Shown here piece by piece: positions 1 to 6,707 of a stretch of DNA of 14,617 bases. Numbering within the stretch: position 1 is the stretch's first letter; each line of letters opens with the position of its first letter. This DNA is from DASUFH01 sp036274645. Its GTDB lineage: Bacteria > Acidobacteriota > Terriglobia > 20CM-2-55-15. The translations under genes and the position numbers were made by a program. The DNA is taken from contig DASUFH010000050.1 of assembly GCA_036274645.1 (NCBI GenBank), positions 1-14,617 on the forward strand. Reading direction: 5' to 3'. The notes under the pieces were generated by a model, which ran no database searches, had not been told where the DNA came from, and saw only the letters and a program-made list of their open reading frames with translations.

Positions 1-20
1 GGGCGGTCATAGACCGCCCC
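1..20. repeat. Short palindromic repeat, copy 1
   Basis: GGGCGGTCATAGACCGCCCC: an 8-base stem (GGGCGGTC/GACCGCCC) around an ATA loop. The identical 20-mer recurs at 2662-2681, just after the two-gene unit that begins here. A degenerate relative lies within the composite repeat near 5594-5606, where GACCGCCCC is followed by CTACAAAAGCAG, compared with CTGCAAGCAG here. The element probably belongs to a dispersed REP-like family. This copy may be cut by the window edge, so its left flank is unknown. Confidence 0.75.
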
Positions 21-45
21 TGCAAGCAGACCGGGCCGGAAGTGG

Positions 46-74
46 TTGCGCCAGCCGGTTCGGCGCCGTAATCT
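46..74 (+). promoter_or_regulatory. Possible promoter for the cytochrome/PQQ unit
   Basis: TTGCGC at 46-51 and TAATCT at 69-74 are separated by 17 bases, placing a possible transcription start about 25-30 bases before the chosen ATG at 109. Each box matches only three of six consensus positions, so this is a weak guess. It is the only sigma70-like pair I found between the palindrome and the gene. Confidence 0.2.
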
Positions 75-108
75 TCAGTCCGCAACACAGAGTTTTTTGG
101 GGGGATTG

Positions 109-1017
109 ATGCGCATCAAAGCACCTGTGACCGTTCTATGCCTGACCCTCTGTTACGCCACCTGTTACGCCACCTGTTCCGCCGCGGTTGGACTGGGTGG
201 ACAGCGGGGACAGCGCGGGGCCGGTCCGGCGGGACGGGGCGGAGCGGCGGCACAACGAGGAGCGGCGGCGCCGACAAACTTTCCGGCGCAGCAGCGGCCG
301 GCCGGCGATCCCGCAGTCGTGGCGACTGGCGAAGCGCTTTACGGAATCCACTGCCGCGCCTGTCATGGTCCGGACTTGCGCGGGGGCGAACAGGGTGGAC
401 CGAACCTGCTGCGTTCAGAGATCACGTTGAACGATCAGGCGGGCGAGTTGATCATGCCCATCGTCCTGAACGGGCGCCAGACACCGGGCCTCGGAACGAT
501 GCCGCCCATTGCGCTGTCGCGCAATGACGTCGGCGCCATCGCCGAATACATCCACAGTGTTCTGGCAAGAGCGCAACGGCAAGGCGGTCCGCCAGCGGGT
601 CCGCCGGCTCAACTGAACGTGCTGGTGGGCGACGCCGCCGCCGGCAAGGCCTATTTCGACGCGAAGTGCGCCTCATGCCACTCCGTTACCGGAGACCTGG
701 CGGGCATCGGTCAGCGCCAGACCAATCCGATGCAGTTGCAGAATTTCTGGATTGCCGGAGGAAATGCCGGGAATCGTCCCGTGACCGCCACCATTACGCT
801 GGCCGGCGGCCAGAAGATTTCCGGACGGCTCAACCGCATCGATGATTTCATGGTTCAGGTCACTCTGGATGATGAATCGGTCCGCACATTCCGGCGCGAT
901 GGCGATACGCCTCGGGTGGAGGTCAACGATACCCGCGACGCGCATCGCAACCTGCTGCCGCAATACACCGACAGAGACATCCACAACGTGACCGCCTATC
1001 TGGTGACGGTGAAATGA
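109..1017 (+). CDS. Secreted c-type cytochrome with two haem motifs
   Basis: Predicted periplasmic electron carrier of 302 residues, probably accepting electrons from the PQQ dehydrogenase encoded next. The start at 109 is chosen because GGGGGGA precedes the ATG and a hydrophobic signal segment follows (residues 1-25). An in-frame TTG start at 46 would push that segment inward. A Gly/Ala/Arg-rich linker follows (about 27-65). CRACH at 82-86 and CASCH at 187-191 are two covalent haem-binding motifs. GTMPP after the first supplies a likely Met ligand. The second haem module looks interrupted: after its CxxCH and a possible Met in NPMQL comes a beta-rich stretch (about 224-264, with GGQKISGRL and DDFMVQVTL). 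The usual cytochrome C-terminal helix (YTDRDIHNVTAYL) appears only after that. The stop overlaps the next ATG (ATGA), so the two genes are probably co-translated. The cytochrome assignment is firm; the partner is inferred from context. Confidence 0.9.
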   Translation: MRIKAPVTVLCLTLCYATCYATCSAAVGLGGQRGQRGAGPAGRGGAAAQRGAAAPTNFPAQQRPAGDPAVVATGEALYGIHCRACHGPDLRGGEQGGPNLLRSEITLNDQAGELIMPIVLNGRQTPGLGTMPPIALSRNDVGAIAEYIHSVLARAQRQGGPPAGPPAQLNVLVGDAAAGKAYFDAKCASCHSVTGDLAGIGQRQTNPMQLQNFWIAGGNAGNRPVTATITLAGGQKISGRLNRIDDFMVQVTLDDESVRTFRRDGDTPRVEVNDTRDAHRNLLPQYTDRDIHNVTAYLVTVK

Positions 1018-2651
1018 ATCTCAAGAAGCTCCTGATTACCTCGGCACTTCTGATCGTTACGGTTCTGGCCGCGGGCCAGGCGCGCGGGGGGCTGGATCCC
1101 GCATCGCTGGTCAAGCCCCTGTCCGATTCATGGCCGACCTATTCGGGCGACTACACCGGCCGTCGCTACAGCGCGCTGAAACAGGCGGACCGCAATACCG
1201 TGAAAGGGCTGACGCTCGGCCGGATCATGCGGATCAATCCGGCGACCGGCAATGGAACGGTCGTCGGCGGAGAAGGCCTGCAGGAATACGCTCCGGGAAA
1301 CGTCACCGTCAAGGGCGCGGTTCTGATGGTGGACGGCGTCCTCTACCCGACCGCTCCGGATCACGTCTGGGCCATAGACGCGCGCGACGGACGCCAGATC
1401 TGGCACTACTACTGGAAAACCCGCGGCGGAACGCATATCGGCAACCGCGGCGTCGGAATCTGGCATAACTATCTCTTTTTCGAAACCCCCGACAATTATC
1501 TGGTTTCGCTCGACGCCCGAACCGGCAAGGAGCGATGGCACGTCGAGATCGCGGACTTCGAACAGCAATACTTCTCCACCATGGCGCCCATGATCGTGGG
1601 GGACCATGTCCTGGTCGGCACCGGAAACGATCTCGATCAACCGGGTTTCCTGCAGTCGTTTGACCCGGAAACCGGAAAGCTCCAGTGGAAGTTCTACACG
1701 GTGCCGATGAAGCAGGGCGATCCCGGACTGGAAACATGGCCCAATCTTGACGCGGCGTCACACGGCGGCGGTCAGGTGTGGGTCCCCGGTGTGTACGACC
1801 CGGAGACCCGGCTGTACATATTCGGCACGGGAAACCCCACGCCCGGCTACACGGGCGCGGGACGTCCGGGAGACAACCTGTTCACGTGTTCGCTGGTTGC
1901 GGTGAACGTGGATACCGGGAAGATGGCGTGGTATTTCCAGACCAGCGTGCATGATACCCACGACTGGGATTCGTCACAGACACCCATCCTGGTGGATGCC
2001 ACCATCGATGGCCGGCCCCGGAAACTGATTTCCACCGCGGCGCGCAACGGCTATTTCTTTACGCTCGATCGCGTGACCGGGAAACAGATCGTCACGACCA
2101 AATACGGATCCACGACGAACTGGGCCAAGTCGATTCGACCGACCGGAGAAGTGGACCCCGACCCCGGAAAGGAAGCCACCATTGCCGGATCCCTCGTCTC
2201 CCCCGTTGAAGGTGGCGTCACCAACTGGCCTCCGCCGGCCTACTCGCCCGATACCGGACTCTTCTATGTTCAGGAGCACAACGGATTCAACATGCTCTAT
2301 CTGACCGATCCCGATCCGCGGGGATCCATGGGGCTGGCCGGAAAATCCGTCACCATGCTCGGTTCGCTCGGGGACTACCTGACCGCGATCGACCCCAAAA
2401 CGGGCAAGGTCGCATGGCGGCACAAGTTCTACGGAGGCGGCGCCGGCGGCCTGCTGGTCACGGCCGGTGGCGTGATCTTCTCCGGCGATGGCAGTGGTAA
2501 CTTTGCCGCTTTCGATGCGCGCAACGGCAACCCGCTATGGCACACGCCCATCGGTAACATCTCCAACGCGCCGCAGACCTACCTGCTCGACGGACGCCAG
2601 CATGTGCTTGTGGCCGTCGGCGATACGCTCTACGACTTCCTGATGTACTGA
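1014..2651 (+). CDS. PQQ-dependent dehydrogenase (methanol/ethanol dehydrogenase-like quinoprotein)
   Basis: A 545-residue periplasmic quinoprotein predicted to oxidise an alcohol or related substrate and pass electrons to the cytochrome encoded just upstream. Residues 1-24 form a Sec-type signal peptide. The rest shows repeated beta-propeller blade motifs: AIDARDGRQIWHYYW near 120-134, SLDARTGKERW near 165-175, AVNVDTGKMAWYF near 296-308, AIDPKTGKVAW near 458-468 and AFDARNGNPLW near 499-509. The segment GTGNPTPGYTG...RPGDNLF followed by HDTHDWDSS and ARNGYFFTLDR is the classical active-site region. Asp319 after Trp318 is the likely catalytic base and RNGYFFTLDR contacts PQQ in relatives. 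Residue +2 from Asp319 is Ser321, not the Asp typical of lanthanide XoxF enzymes, and there is no adjacent Cys-Cys pair. The length is somewhat short of the roughly 600 residues usual for methanol dehydrogenases. The family call is firm; the substrate is unknown. Confidence 0.9.
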   Translation: MNLKKLLITSALLIVTVLAAGQARGGLDPASLVKPLSDSWPTYSGDYTGRRYSALKQADRNTVKGLTLGRIMRINPATGNGTVVGGEGLQEYAPGNVTVKGAVLMVDGVLYPTAPDHVWAIDARDGRQIWHYYWKTRGGTHIGNRGVGIWHNYLFFETPDNYLVSLDARTGKERWHVEIADFEQQYFSTMAPMIVGDHVLVGTGNDLDQPGFLQSFDPETGKLQWKFYTVPMKQGDPGLETWPNLDAASHGGGQVWVPGVYDPETRLYIFGTGNPTPGYTGAGRPGDNLFTCSLVAVNVDTGKMAWYFQTSVHDTHDWDSSQTPILVDATIDGRPRKLISTAARNGYFFTLDRVTGKQIVTTKYGSTTNWAKSIRPTGEVDPDPGKEATIAGSLVSPVEGGVTNWPPPAYSPDTGLFYVQEHNGFNMLYLTDPDPRGSMGLAGKSVTMLGSLGDYLTAIDPKTGKVAWRHKFYGGGAGGLLVTAGGVIFSGDGSGNFAAFDARNGNPLWHTPIGNISNAPQTYLLDGRQHVLVAVGDTLYDFLMY

Positions 2652-2661
2652 ACATCCTGCC

Positions 2662-2681
2662 GGGCGGTCATAGACCGCCCC
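2662..2681. repeat. Short palindromic repeat, copy 2 (possible terminator)
   Basis: Exact copy of the 20-mer at 1-20, lying 10 bases after the dehydrogenase stop codon. Here the stem extends outward (CCGGGCGGTC ... GACCGCCCCGG with one bulged C). It could end transcription of the cytochrome/dehydrogenase unit, but no T tract follows directly, so a true intrinsic terminator is not certain. An identical copy upstream of the unit favours a dispersed repeat that may have been co-opted. Confidence 0.7.
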
Positions 2682-2804
2682 GGGAGTTTGGACTTTTGCC
2701 GACAGCTTGGGCCAGTGAATTTCACGTTTACGTCTCGAATCTGCCGCTTCGTCTCAGTGGATTGACGTACACGAAGTGTGACCAACGTTATTGAAGCGCG
2801 GATT

Positions 2805-2854
2805 CCCCGCCTTGGTAACGGGGGCTCAAATGCTTCGCGCTCCGGACAGTCCGG
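2805..2854. terminator. Two hairpins at the convergent gene end
   Basis: Between the plus-strand dehydrogenase (ending 2651) and the minus-strand lipoprotein gene (ending 2855) lie two small inverted repeats. They are CCCCG...CGGGG at 2805-2823 and the palindrome CCGGACAGTCCGG at 2842-2854, which directly abuts the lipoprotein stop codon. Neither has a T tract, so termination is a guess. The stretch GGGGGCTCAAATGCTTC resembles GGGGACCCAAATGCTCC beside the composite repeat at 5617-5633, so this may be a decayed copy of the same repeat family. The rest of the 203-base gap shows nothing I can name. Confidence 0.3.
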
Positions 2855-3946
2855 TCAGGGTTGGTAAACGAGAATCCCCCAGGGACTGTCCCCGGCCTTG
2901 ATCCGCTTGACCACCGTGTTGGTTGCAAGGTCCACAACGGACACGTCGTTGGAAGGACCGTTGGCGCTGTACAGGAACTTTCCGTCGGGTGACAACCCGA
3001 TGCCCCATGGCCGGTCGCCCACTTCCACCGATCCGGTCACTTTGTCGGTCACGGTATCGATCATGAAGACCATCTTGCCCCGGCCCGTGCTGACATACGC
3101 GGTCCTGGCGTCTTTCGACAAGACGATCGACATCGGTTTGATCTCTCCCGCCTTGCCCAGTTCAATCTCGCCAACCTTCTTGTGCTCGACGGAGTCGATG
3201 ATCATCACCTTGCCGTCGTTTTCGCACGATACATAGGCCTTGGCGCTGTCGGGAAAGAACGCCGTCGTTCGCGGTCGATGACCCACCTCAAAGGACTTGA
3301 TGACCTTCTTCGTCGCCGTGTCGATAACGGAAATCGTTCCGTCCTCTTCGGAAGTCACGTAGACGACCTTTCCGTCCGGACTCACGGTCACACCCTCCGG
3401 CTCATCGCCCACCTTGATGGTGTCGACGACCTTACCGGCCGCAAGGTCGACCACGCTGGTCTCCCCGGAATCTTCATTCGAACTGTAAAGAAACGCGCCA
3501 TCTTTGCTCAGCGCGAATTCCTCGGGGTCCGATCCCGCCTGAATCAAGCGGAGAAACATGTTCGTCGCCGGATCGACCAGACCGATGCCGTCCGCTTTCT
3601 TTTCCGGAGGTGGCAGTTTGCTCTCATCGACGTTTGGACCGCCGATCGGCGATCCGCTGAGCGCGACGTAGATGGTCTTGCCGTCAGGACTGGCGTGAAT
3701 ACCTCGGGGGCGCTTCCCCACCGGCACGGTGGCCATCACTTCGTTGGTCGCGGAATCAATGACGGTCAGGTCGCCCGACCTTTCATTGGTGACGTAGACG
3801 CGGTAGCCGGCCGGATTCGCCGCAGGCGTCTCGGCTGGCGTGGGTTCCGAATTCCTGGATTCCGTTCCGCACGCCGTGAGCAAAACAATGGCCAACGCCG
3901 TAACAAGAGTCCGCCAGGTCAGAGACACATTAAGAGTTCGATTCAC
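2855..3946 (-). CDS. YVTN-family beta-propeller lipoprotein
   Basis: A 363-residue surface or periplasmic lipoprotein. A hydrophobic signal ends in the lipobox LTAC with the lipidated Cys at 26, followed by a Pro/Ala/Glu linker to about residue 46. From there on it is made of repeated blades of the form YVTNExxGDLTVIDSATNEVMATVPVG. About seven are visible, marked by YVTNE, DGKTIYVALSG, DGAFLYSSNEDS, DGKVVYVTSEED, AKAYVSCENDG, TAYVSTGRGK and DGKFLYSANGPS, consistent with a seven-bladed propeller. Such YVTN proteins are known mostly as cell-surface or periplasmic proteins of unknown ligand. The start is GTG at 3944-3946, supported by a strong GGAGG eight bases upstream. It is a single gene with its own upstream region of about 140 bases. 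Family and export are confident; no enzymatic role can be read from the sequence. Confidence 0.9.
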   Translation of the reverse strand: MNRTLNVSLTWRTLVTALAIVLLTACGTESRNSEPTPAETPAANPAGYRVYVTNERSGDLTVIDSATNEVMATVPVGKRPRGIHASPDGKTIYVALSGSPIGGPNVDESKLPPPEKKADGIGLVDPATNMFLRLIQAGSDPEEFALSKDGAFLYSSNEDSGETSVVDLAAGKVVDTIKVGDEPEGVTVSPDGKVVYVTSEEDGTISVIDTATKKVIKSFEVGHRPRTTAFFPDSAKAYVSCENDGKVMIIDSVEHKKVGEIELGKAGEIKPMSIVLSKDARTAYVSTGRGKMVFMIDTVTDKVTGSVEVGDRPWGIGLSPDGKFLYSANGPSNDVSVVDLATNTVVKRIKAGDSPWGILVYQP

Positions 3947-3954
3947 GCAGTTCT

Positions 3955-3959
3955 CCTCC
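3955..3959 (-). promoter_or_regulatory. Strong ribosome binding site of the YVTN lipoprotein
   Basis: On the minus strand TGGAGGAGAACTGC precedes the GTG codon. The GGAGG core lies eight bases upstream, which fixes a non-ATG start in a gene without a better candidate. Confidence 0.75.
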
Positions 3960-4054
3960 AGGTCAATCTATTCGGGGTTGCTCAACGAAAGGTAAGGATA
4001 CGCAACACGAGGGGTCGAAAAAAGCTTTTGTGAGAAAACAGGTCATGATCGTTT

Positions 4055-4066
4055 CCACCGGTGGAG
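4055..4066. repeat. Perfect 12-base palindrome upstream of the YVTN lipoprotein
   Basis: TCCACCGGTGGA lies between the end of the zinc-ribbon gene (4088) and the lipoprotein start (3946), about 110 bases from that start. On the minus strand a short T run (GCTTTTTTCG, near 4017-4026) follows some 30 bases later. It could be an operator half-site pair or part of a weak terminator for the zinc-ribbon gene. Neither can be decided from sequence alone. Confidence 0.25.
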
Positions 4067-4087
4067 AAGCGCCGCCTGGCTGGCGCG

Positions 4088-4465
4088 TCAAGCCGCTTCG
4101 TCAAGAACCTGTTGATCGATCTTCCGCCGGAGACGAGCCAGTACCGTACGCGTGGTGGTTCCCTGCCGCGCCGCCTCCGCGCGCGACCAGCGCAACAGTC
4201 GCCACATGGTGAACAGTCCGATTCCCTTCGACGTGATGGACATCGTGGAGCCGCAGGGGCAGATGGCGAGTGAAAACGTGCCCAGCGGCCGCATCGGCAT
4301 CCAGTCTTTCAGTTCCGCGTCATAGGACACGGGGTCTCCGACATGGACCGTCGAGCGAAGGTAGTCCGCCAGGGTGGGAAAGATCCTCCGGCAGGCCGGA
4401 CAGGTCTTCGGAAACTGGCTTTCAATGTGCTTACGGACCGTTTGAACGACGTCGGCTTCTCTCAC
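4088..4465 (-). CDS. Small cysteine-motif (zinc-ribbon-like) protein, function unknown
   Basis: 125 residues, probably cytoplasmic, with no signal peptide or membrane segment. CPAC at 22-25 and CPC at 69-71 form two knuckles about 45 residues apart, the pattern of a single zinc-ribbon-like site. The last third (about 88-125) is Arg/Ala-rich, predicted helical and basic. The start is GTG at 4463-4465: an in-frame TAA lies two codons upstream, and AAGGAG overlaps that stretch with only two bases of spacer, which is shorter than usual. No other canonical start exists before residue 14. I recognise the general look of an uncharacterised conserved protein but not a function. It lies 85 bases downstream of the barrel gene on the same strand and could share its transcript. 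Confidence 0.75.
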   Translation of the reverse strand: MREADVVQTVRKHIESQFPKTCPACRRIFPTLADYLRSTVHVGDPVSYDAELKDWMPMRPLGTFSLAICPCGSTMSITSKGIGLFTMWRLLRWSRAEAARQGTTTRTVLARLRRKIDQQVLDEAA

Positions 4466-4550
4466 GTCTCCTTACGGGCAACTTCCATACCCAGTATCGA
4501 ACGGCGGCCCCGCGGATCGGGCCGGGCGTGTCAGCCAATTCCCGGAAACC

Positions 4551-5381
4551 TTAAAGCGCGATCCGAAAAAAGGTCCGCCAGCCTCTCGACCGCAGATCCA
4601 CGCGGCCACGCCAGTCGGAAAGATCGAAGTCTGCTTTCGTGGCTTTCCCGGTATAAGCGACGCCGACGGCGCCATGGTTCAGGACAAAGAACTCGGCAGA
4701 AGCGTTATATGTCGCCGCATGTCCCCGGCTGTTCCCGATGGACACAGTCGGCAGGAGCCGGCCATCGGCGCGCCAGACGAACCGGCCCCAGGGATTTCCC
4801 CTGGCGGCCGCGCCGATCATCGGAACAGGCGCGTCGGCGCGCGCCGAGTACCGGCGCGCCTCGAAGCGTTGAGCGCCGATTTCGACGGCGGCGGAGACTT
4901 CCGCGTCGAGGTCGAGGACGACCACTCCAAGAGAGGCGCCGATACCGAACTTCTCCCTCCGTGCGAGCCAGCAGGTATACGCGACGTCGACTTCTCCGAT
5001 GTTGAAACGCGCGTCCACATTCACGCCGGCGGGAAACGCGATTCCGCCAATGACGAGATCCCGCGCGATTGCTCCGGACTGCGACTGCTTGTAGCGGACA
5101 TAATCCACGCTGATCGAATGTCTGCGGAAAGGCTGCCAGCTGACGTTCATCGACGGCGCCCACGTCGCGCCGGGCAGACCCAGATCCCTTTCCCAGTCCA
5201 CGTTTGTTCCGGCGATTTCCGAGGCGCCGTCCAATCGCGCCACGTTGTCGGTCGACAACGCATAGGCGCCGCCCGCAGCGCTGAAGACCGGCCACAGGCG
5301 CGGACTCTGGGCCTGCGCTGTCGCGGCAGCAAAGGTCAGGCTCAGCGCCAGAACCGAAGTCTTCATGAAAGTCCCTGTCAT
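4551..5381 (-). CDS. Outer-membrane beta-barrel-like protein, exported
   Basis: 276 residues beginning with a Sec signal peptide (hydrophobic core VLALSLTFAAATAQA, likely cleaved after AQA near residue 24). The mature part lacks helices and alternates polar and hydrophobic residues in strands of about ten, such as MNVSWQPF, ISVDYVRYKQS, EVDVAYTCWL, FGIGASLGVVVLDL, ASAEFFVLNHG and AVGVAYTGKA. This fits a small 8-10-stranded outer-membrane barrel. It ends in RIAL rather than the usual terminal Phe, which weakens the call slightly. The start at 5381 has GGAGG six bases upstream; the second ATG at 5366 is a possible but less supported alternative. No specific transport or adhesion role can be inferred. 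Confidence 0.75.
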   Translation of the reverse strand: MTGTFMKTSVLALSLTFAAATAQAQSPRLWPVFSAAGGAYALSTDNVARLDGASEIAGTNVDWERDLGLPGATWAPSMNVSWQPFRRHSISVDYVRYKQSQSGAIARDLVIGGIAFPAGVNVDARFNIGEVDVAYTCWLARREKFGIGASLGVVVLDLDAEVSAAVEIGAQRFEARRYSARADAPVPMIGAAARGNPWGRFVWRADGRLLPTVSIGNSRGHAATYNASAEFFVLNHGAVGVAYTGKATKADFDLSDWRGRVDLRSRGWRTFFRIAL

Positions 5382-5387
5382 GACGAA

Positions 5388-5392
5388 CCTCC
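5388..5392 (-). promoter_or_regulatory. Ribosome binding site of the barrel protein
   Basis: GGAGG on the minus strand with a six-base spacer to ATG at 5379-5381. It favours this start over the internal ATG at 5364-5366. Confidence 0.65.
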
Positions 5393-5474
5393 GTCGCGTC
5401 GCTGGTTGAAGGGAACATTCCGTTCACCGATTCTCTGGCCCCCCATACGTCGGGCAAGTCGGCGACCATTGGCC

Positions 5475-5623
5475 GGTCCCCGCCTGCTTGAATGAATTGG
5501 GGACAGCCTCCGAATTCGGTGAAGGTGGCGTTGATAACGCAGCATTTGTCAGCCGAGTTCGGAGGCTGTCCCCAATTCATTCACAGCTTCCATGACCGCC
5601 CCCTACAAAAGCAGGCGGGGACC
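5475..5623. repeat. Outer inverted repeat enclosing a REPIN-like element
   Basis: GGTCCCCGCCTGCTT at 5475-5489 is repeated as its exact reverse complement at 5609-5623. The right part also holds CATGACCGCCCCCTACAAAA (5591-5610), which is half of the palindrome family seen at 1-20 and 2662-2681. So a copy of that repeat family appears to have been split by the inner element at 5490-5582. No transposase gene is present; mobilisation in trans is inferred. Confidence 0.7.
5490..5582. repeat. REPIN-like inverted pair
   Basis: Two 30-base arms, 5490-5519 and 5553-5582, are inverted copies with one mismatch (CCGAATTCGG against CCGAGTTCGG at the inner tips). A 33-base loop separates them. Each arm contains GAATTGGGGACAG, the style of REP sequences moved by IS200-like tyrosine (RAYT) transposases. 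Inverted doublets of this kind are called REPINs. As RNA or single-stranded DNA it would fold into a long hairpin and could end transcription of the HEAT gene. Confidence 0.75.
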
Positions 5624-5715
5624 CAAATGCTCCCGTTATCCAAACGCCAGGATGCAATCTGGTCTGTGACTTCTTTGGACACCCTGATCAAATCCTGTCC
5701 AGGGCCAAACGCGGC
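5624..5715. other. Remaining gene-free stretch after the repeat
   Basis: The gene-free interval 5382-5715 holds the ribosome binding site of the barrel gene, the nested repeat, and this final part. Beyond a weak pair TCCAAA...TTTGGA enclosing CCAG...CTGG, I see no gene, promoter or RNA here. Confidence 0.4.
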
Positions 5716-6657
5716 CTATTCGTCGCGTTCAGCCGCGCGAGCGCGGCAAGCGCGTTCAACGCGCTCCTGGATCTCATGAGAGTCCTTGTGAATGGCCAGA
5801 GCTTCCAGCGCCGCCCGCGAGTCGCGACGGCCGCCGCGCTCGACAAGATGCAGCAGAAAGGTCAGCGCGGCCTCTTCCCTGGAGGAACCGAGAGCGCGCA
5901 GCAGTGTCGCGGCGAATTGGTGGTTGTGTGAACTCTTCCAGTCCGCGATCAACCGATCGACTGCCTTCGGCAGGCGGGACGCGCCCAGCGCCAGCGCCGC
6001 TTCGCCCTGAACGTCAGATTCCGGGCCCTTCATGAAGCGCGCGACAAAATCGACGGCGTGCTCCCCTTCCAGTTGAAGAAGCGAATCGAACACCTGACCA
6101 ATGACCGCCGGCTGGGTGTCGCCGGAGTGGGCTTTCAGGCGGAGAAGAACGACGGCCTCTTCGCCGTTCATCTGCTCGATCGCTCGAACGACCTCGACAC
6201 GCACCCGATCCGAGGGATCGGCGAGCGCGTCCACCAGGCGCCGGATCGTCTCCGCTCTCGACAGGTCGTCACACTGGACCAGCGCCAGAACCCCTGACGC
6301 CCGAAGACTAATGGCCGAGTCCTCCTGTCCTCCCCAGACAGGCTCCATCTGCACGTGACCGGCGGCGCGCAGAAAAGGCGCAGCCGCGGAATGGTCCATG
6401 TCGGTCAGCGCCTTGATGATCGCGGTCTTGCCCCAGCACTTGGAGTCGCTCTTCACCGGATCTTTGAACAGGCGGTCGAACGCATCGAGGAGATCGGGGA
6501 TAAGCCCCGTCAATTTCTGCGTCGCAGCGGTCCTGGCCGCCTCAGCGACGATGAGATTCGACCTGTCCCGGAGCGCCTTCCTCAGGATCTCTTCCGTTCC
6601 GGCTCCGGCGCCAAGCCGTTTTAGCTCCTGGATGCGCTCCTCAAGTTTGCCGGCCAT
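5716..6657 (-). CDS. HEAT-repeat protein
   Basis: 313 residues, soluble and with no signal peptide. It is built of paired helices with HEAT-type signatures: EEILRKALRDRSNLIVAEAA near 22-41, then SLRASGVLALVQ, LVDALADPSDRVRVEVVRAIEQ (the clearest), GEAALALGASRLPKAVDRLIADW, and AATLLRALGSSREEAALTFLLHLVE. HEAT solenoids act as protein-binding scaffolds; in bacteria some sit in bilin lyases, but no such signature is visible, so only a scaffold role is proposed. It follows the triple zinc-ribbon gene by 50 bases on the same strand and probably shares its transcript. The start at 6657 (MAGKLEERIQ) has only a weak ribosome site. Transcription would run into the REPIN-like hairpin downstream. Confidence 0.85.
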   Translation of the reverse strand: MAGKLEERIQELKRLGAGAGTEEILRKALRDRSNLIVAEAARTAATQKLTGLIPDLLDAFDRLFKDPVKSDSKCWGKTAIIKALTDMDHSAAAPFLRAAGHVQMEPVWGGQEDSAISLRASGVLALVQCDDLSRAETIRRLVDALADPSDRVRVEVVRAIEQMNGEEAVVLLRLKAHSGDTQPAVIGQVFDSLLQLEGEHAVDFVARFMKGPESDVQGEAALALGASRLPKAVDRLIADWKSSHNHQFAATLLRALGSSREEAALTFLLHLVERGGRRDSRAALEALAIHKDSHEIQERVERACRARAAERDE

Positions 6658-6707
6658 GGCTCACGTGTATTCGTCTCCCCTGCGGTTGTCAAGCCGGGAG
6701 CTCGTTC

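Noticed and set aside
46..108. Upstream TTG start for the cytochrome
   Set aside because: It would put 21 charged residues before the signal peptide, and it overlaps the candidate promoter; the ATG at 109 has a G-rich ribosome site.
4674..5495. Plus-strand open frame (273 codons) opposite the barrel protein
   Set aside because: No signal peptide or domain; the minus strand has a signal peptide and a strong ribosome site.
5475..5623. CRISPR array or riboswitch
   Set aside because: Only inverted copies are present, with no regularly spaced direct repeats and no conserved riboswitch core.
5492..5779. Open frame of 95 codons through the REPIN-like element
   Set aside because: It begins inside the inverted repeat and ends in the HEAT gene; it exists only because the repeat has no stop in this frame.
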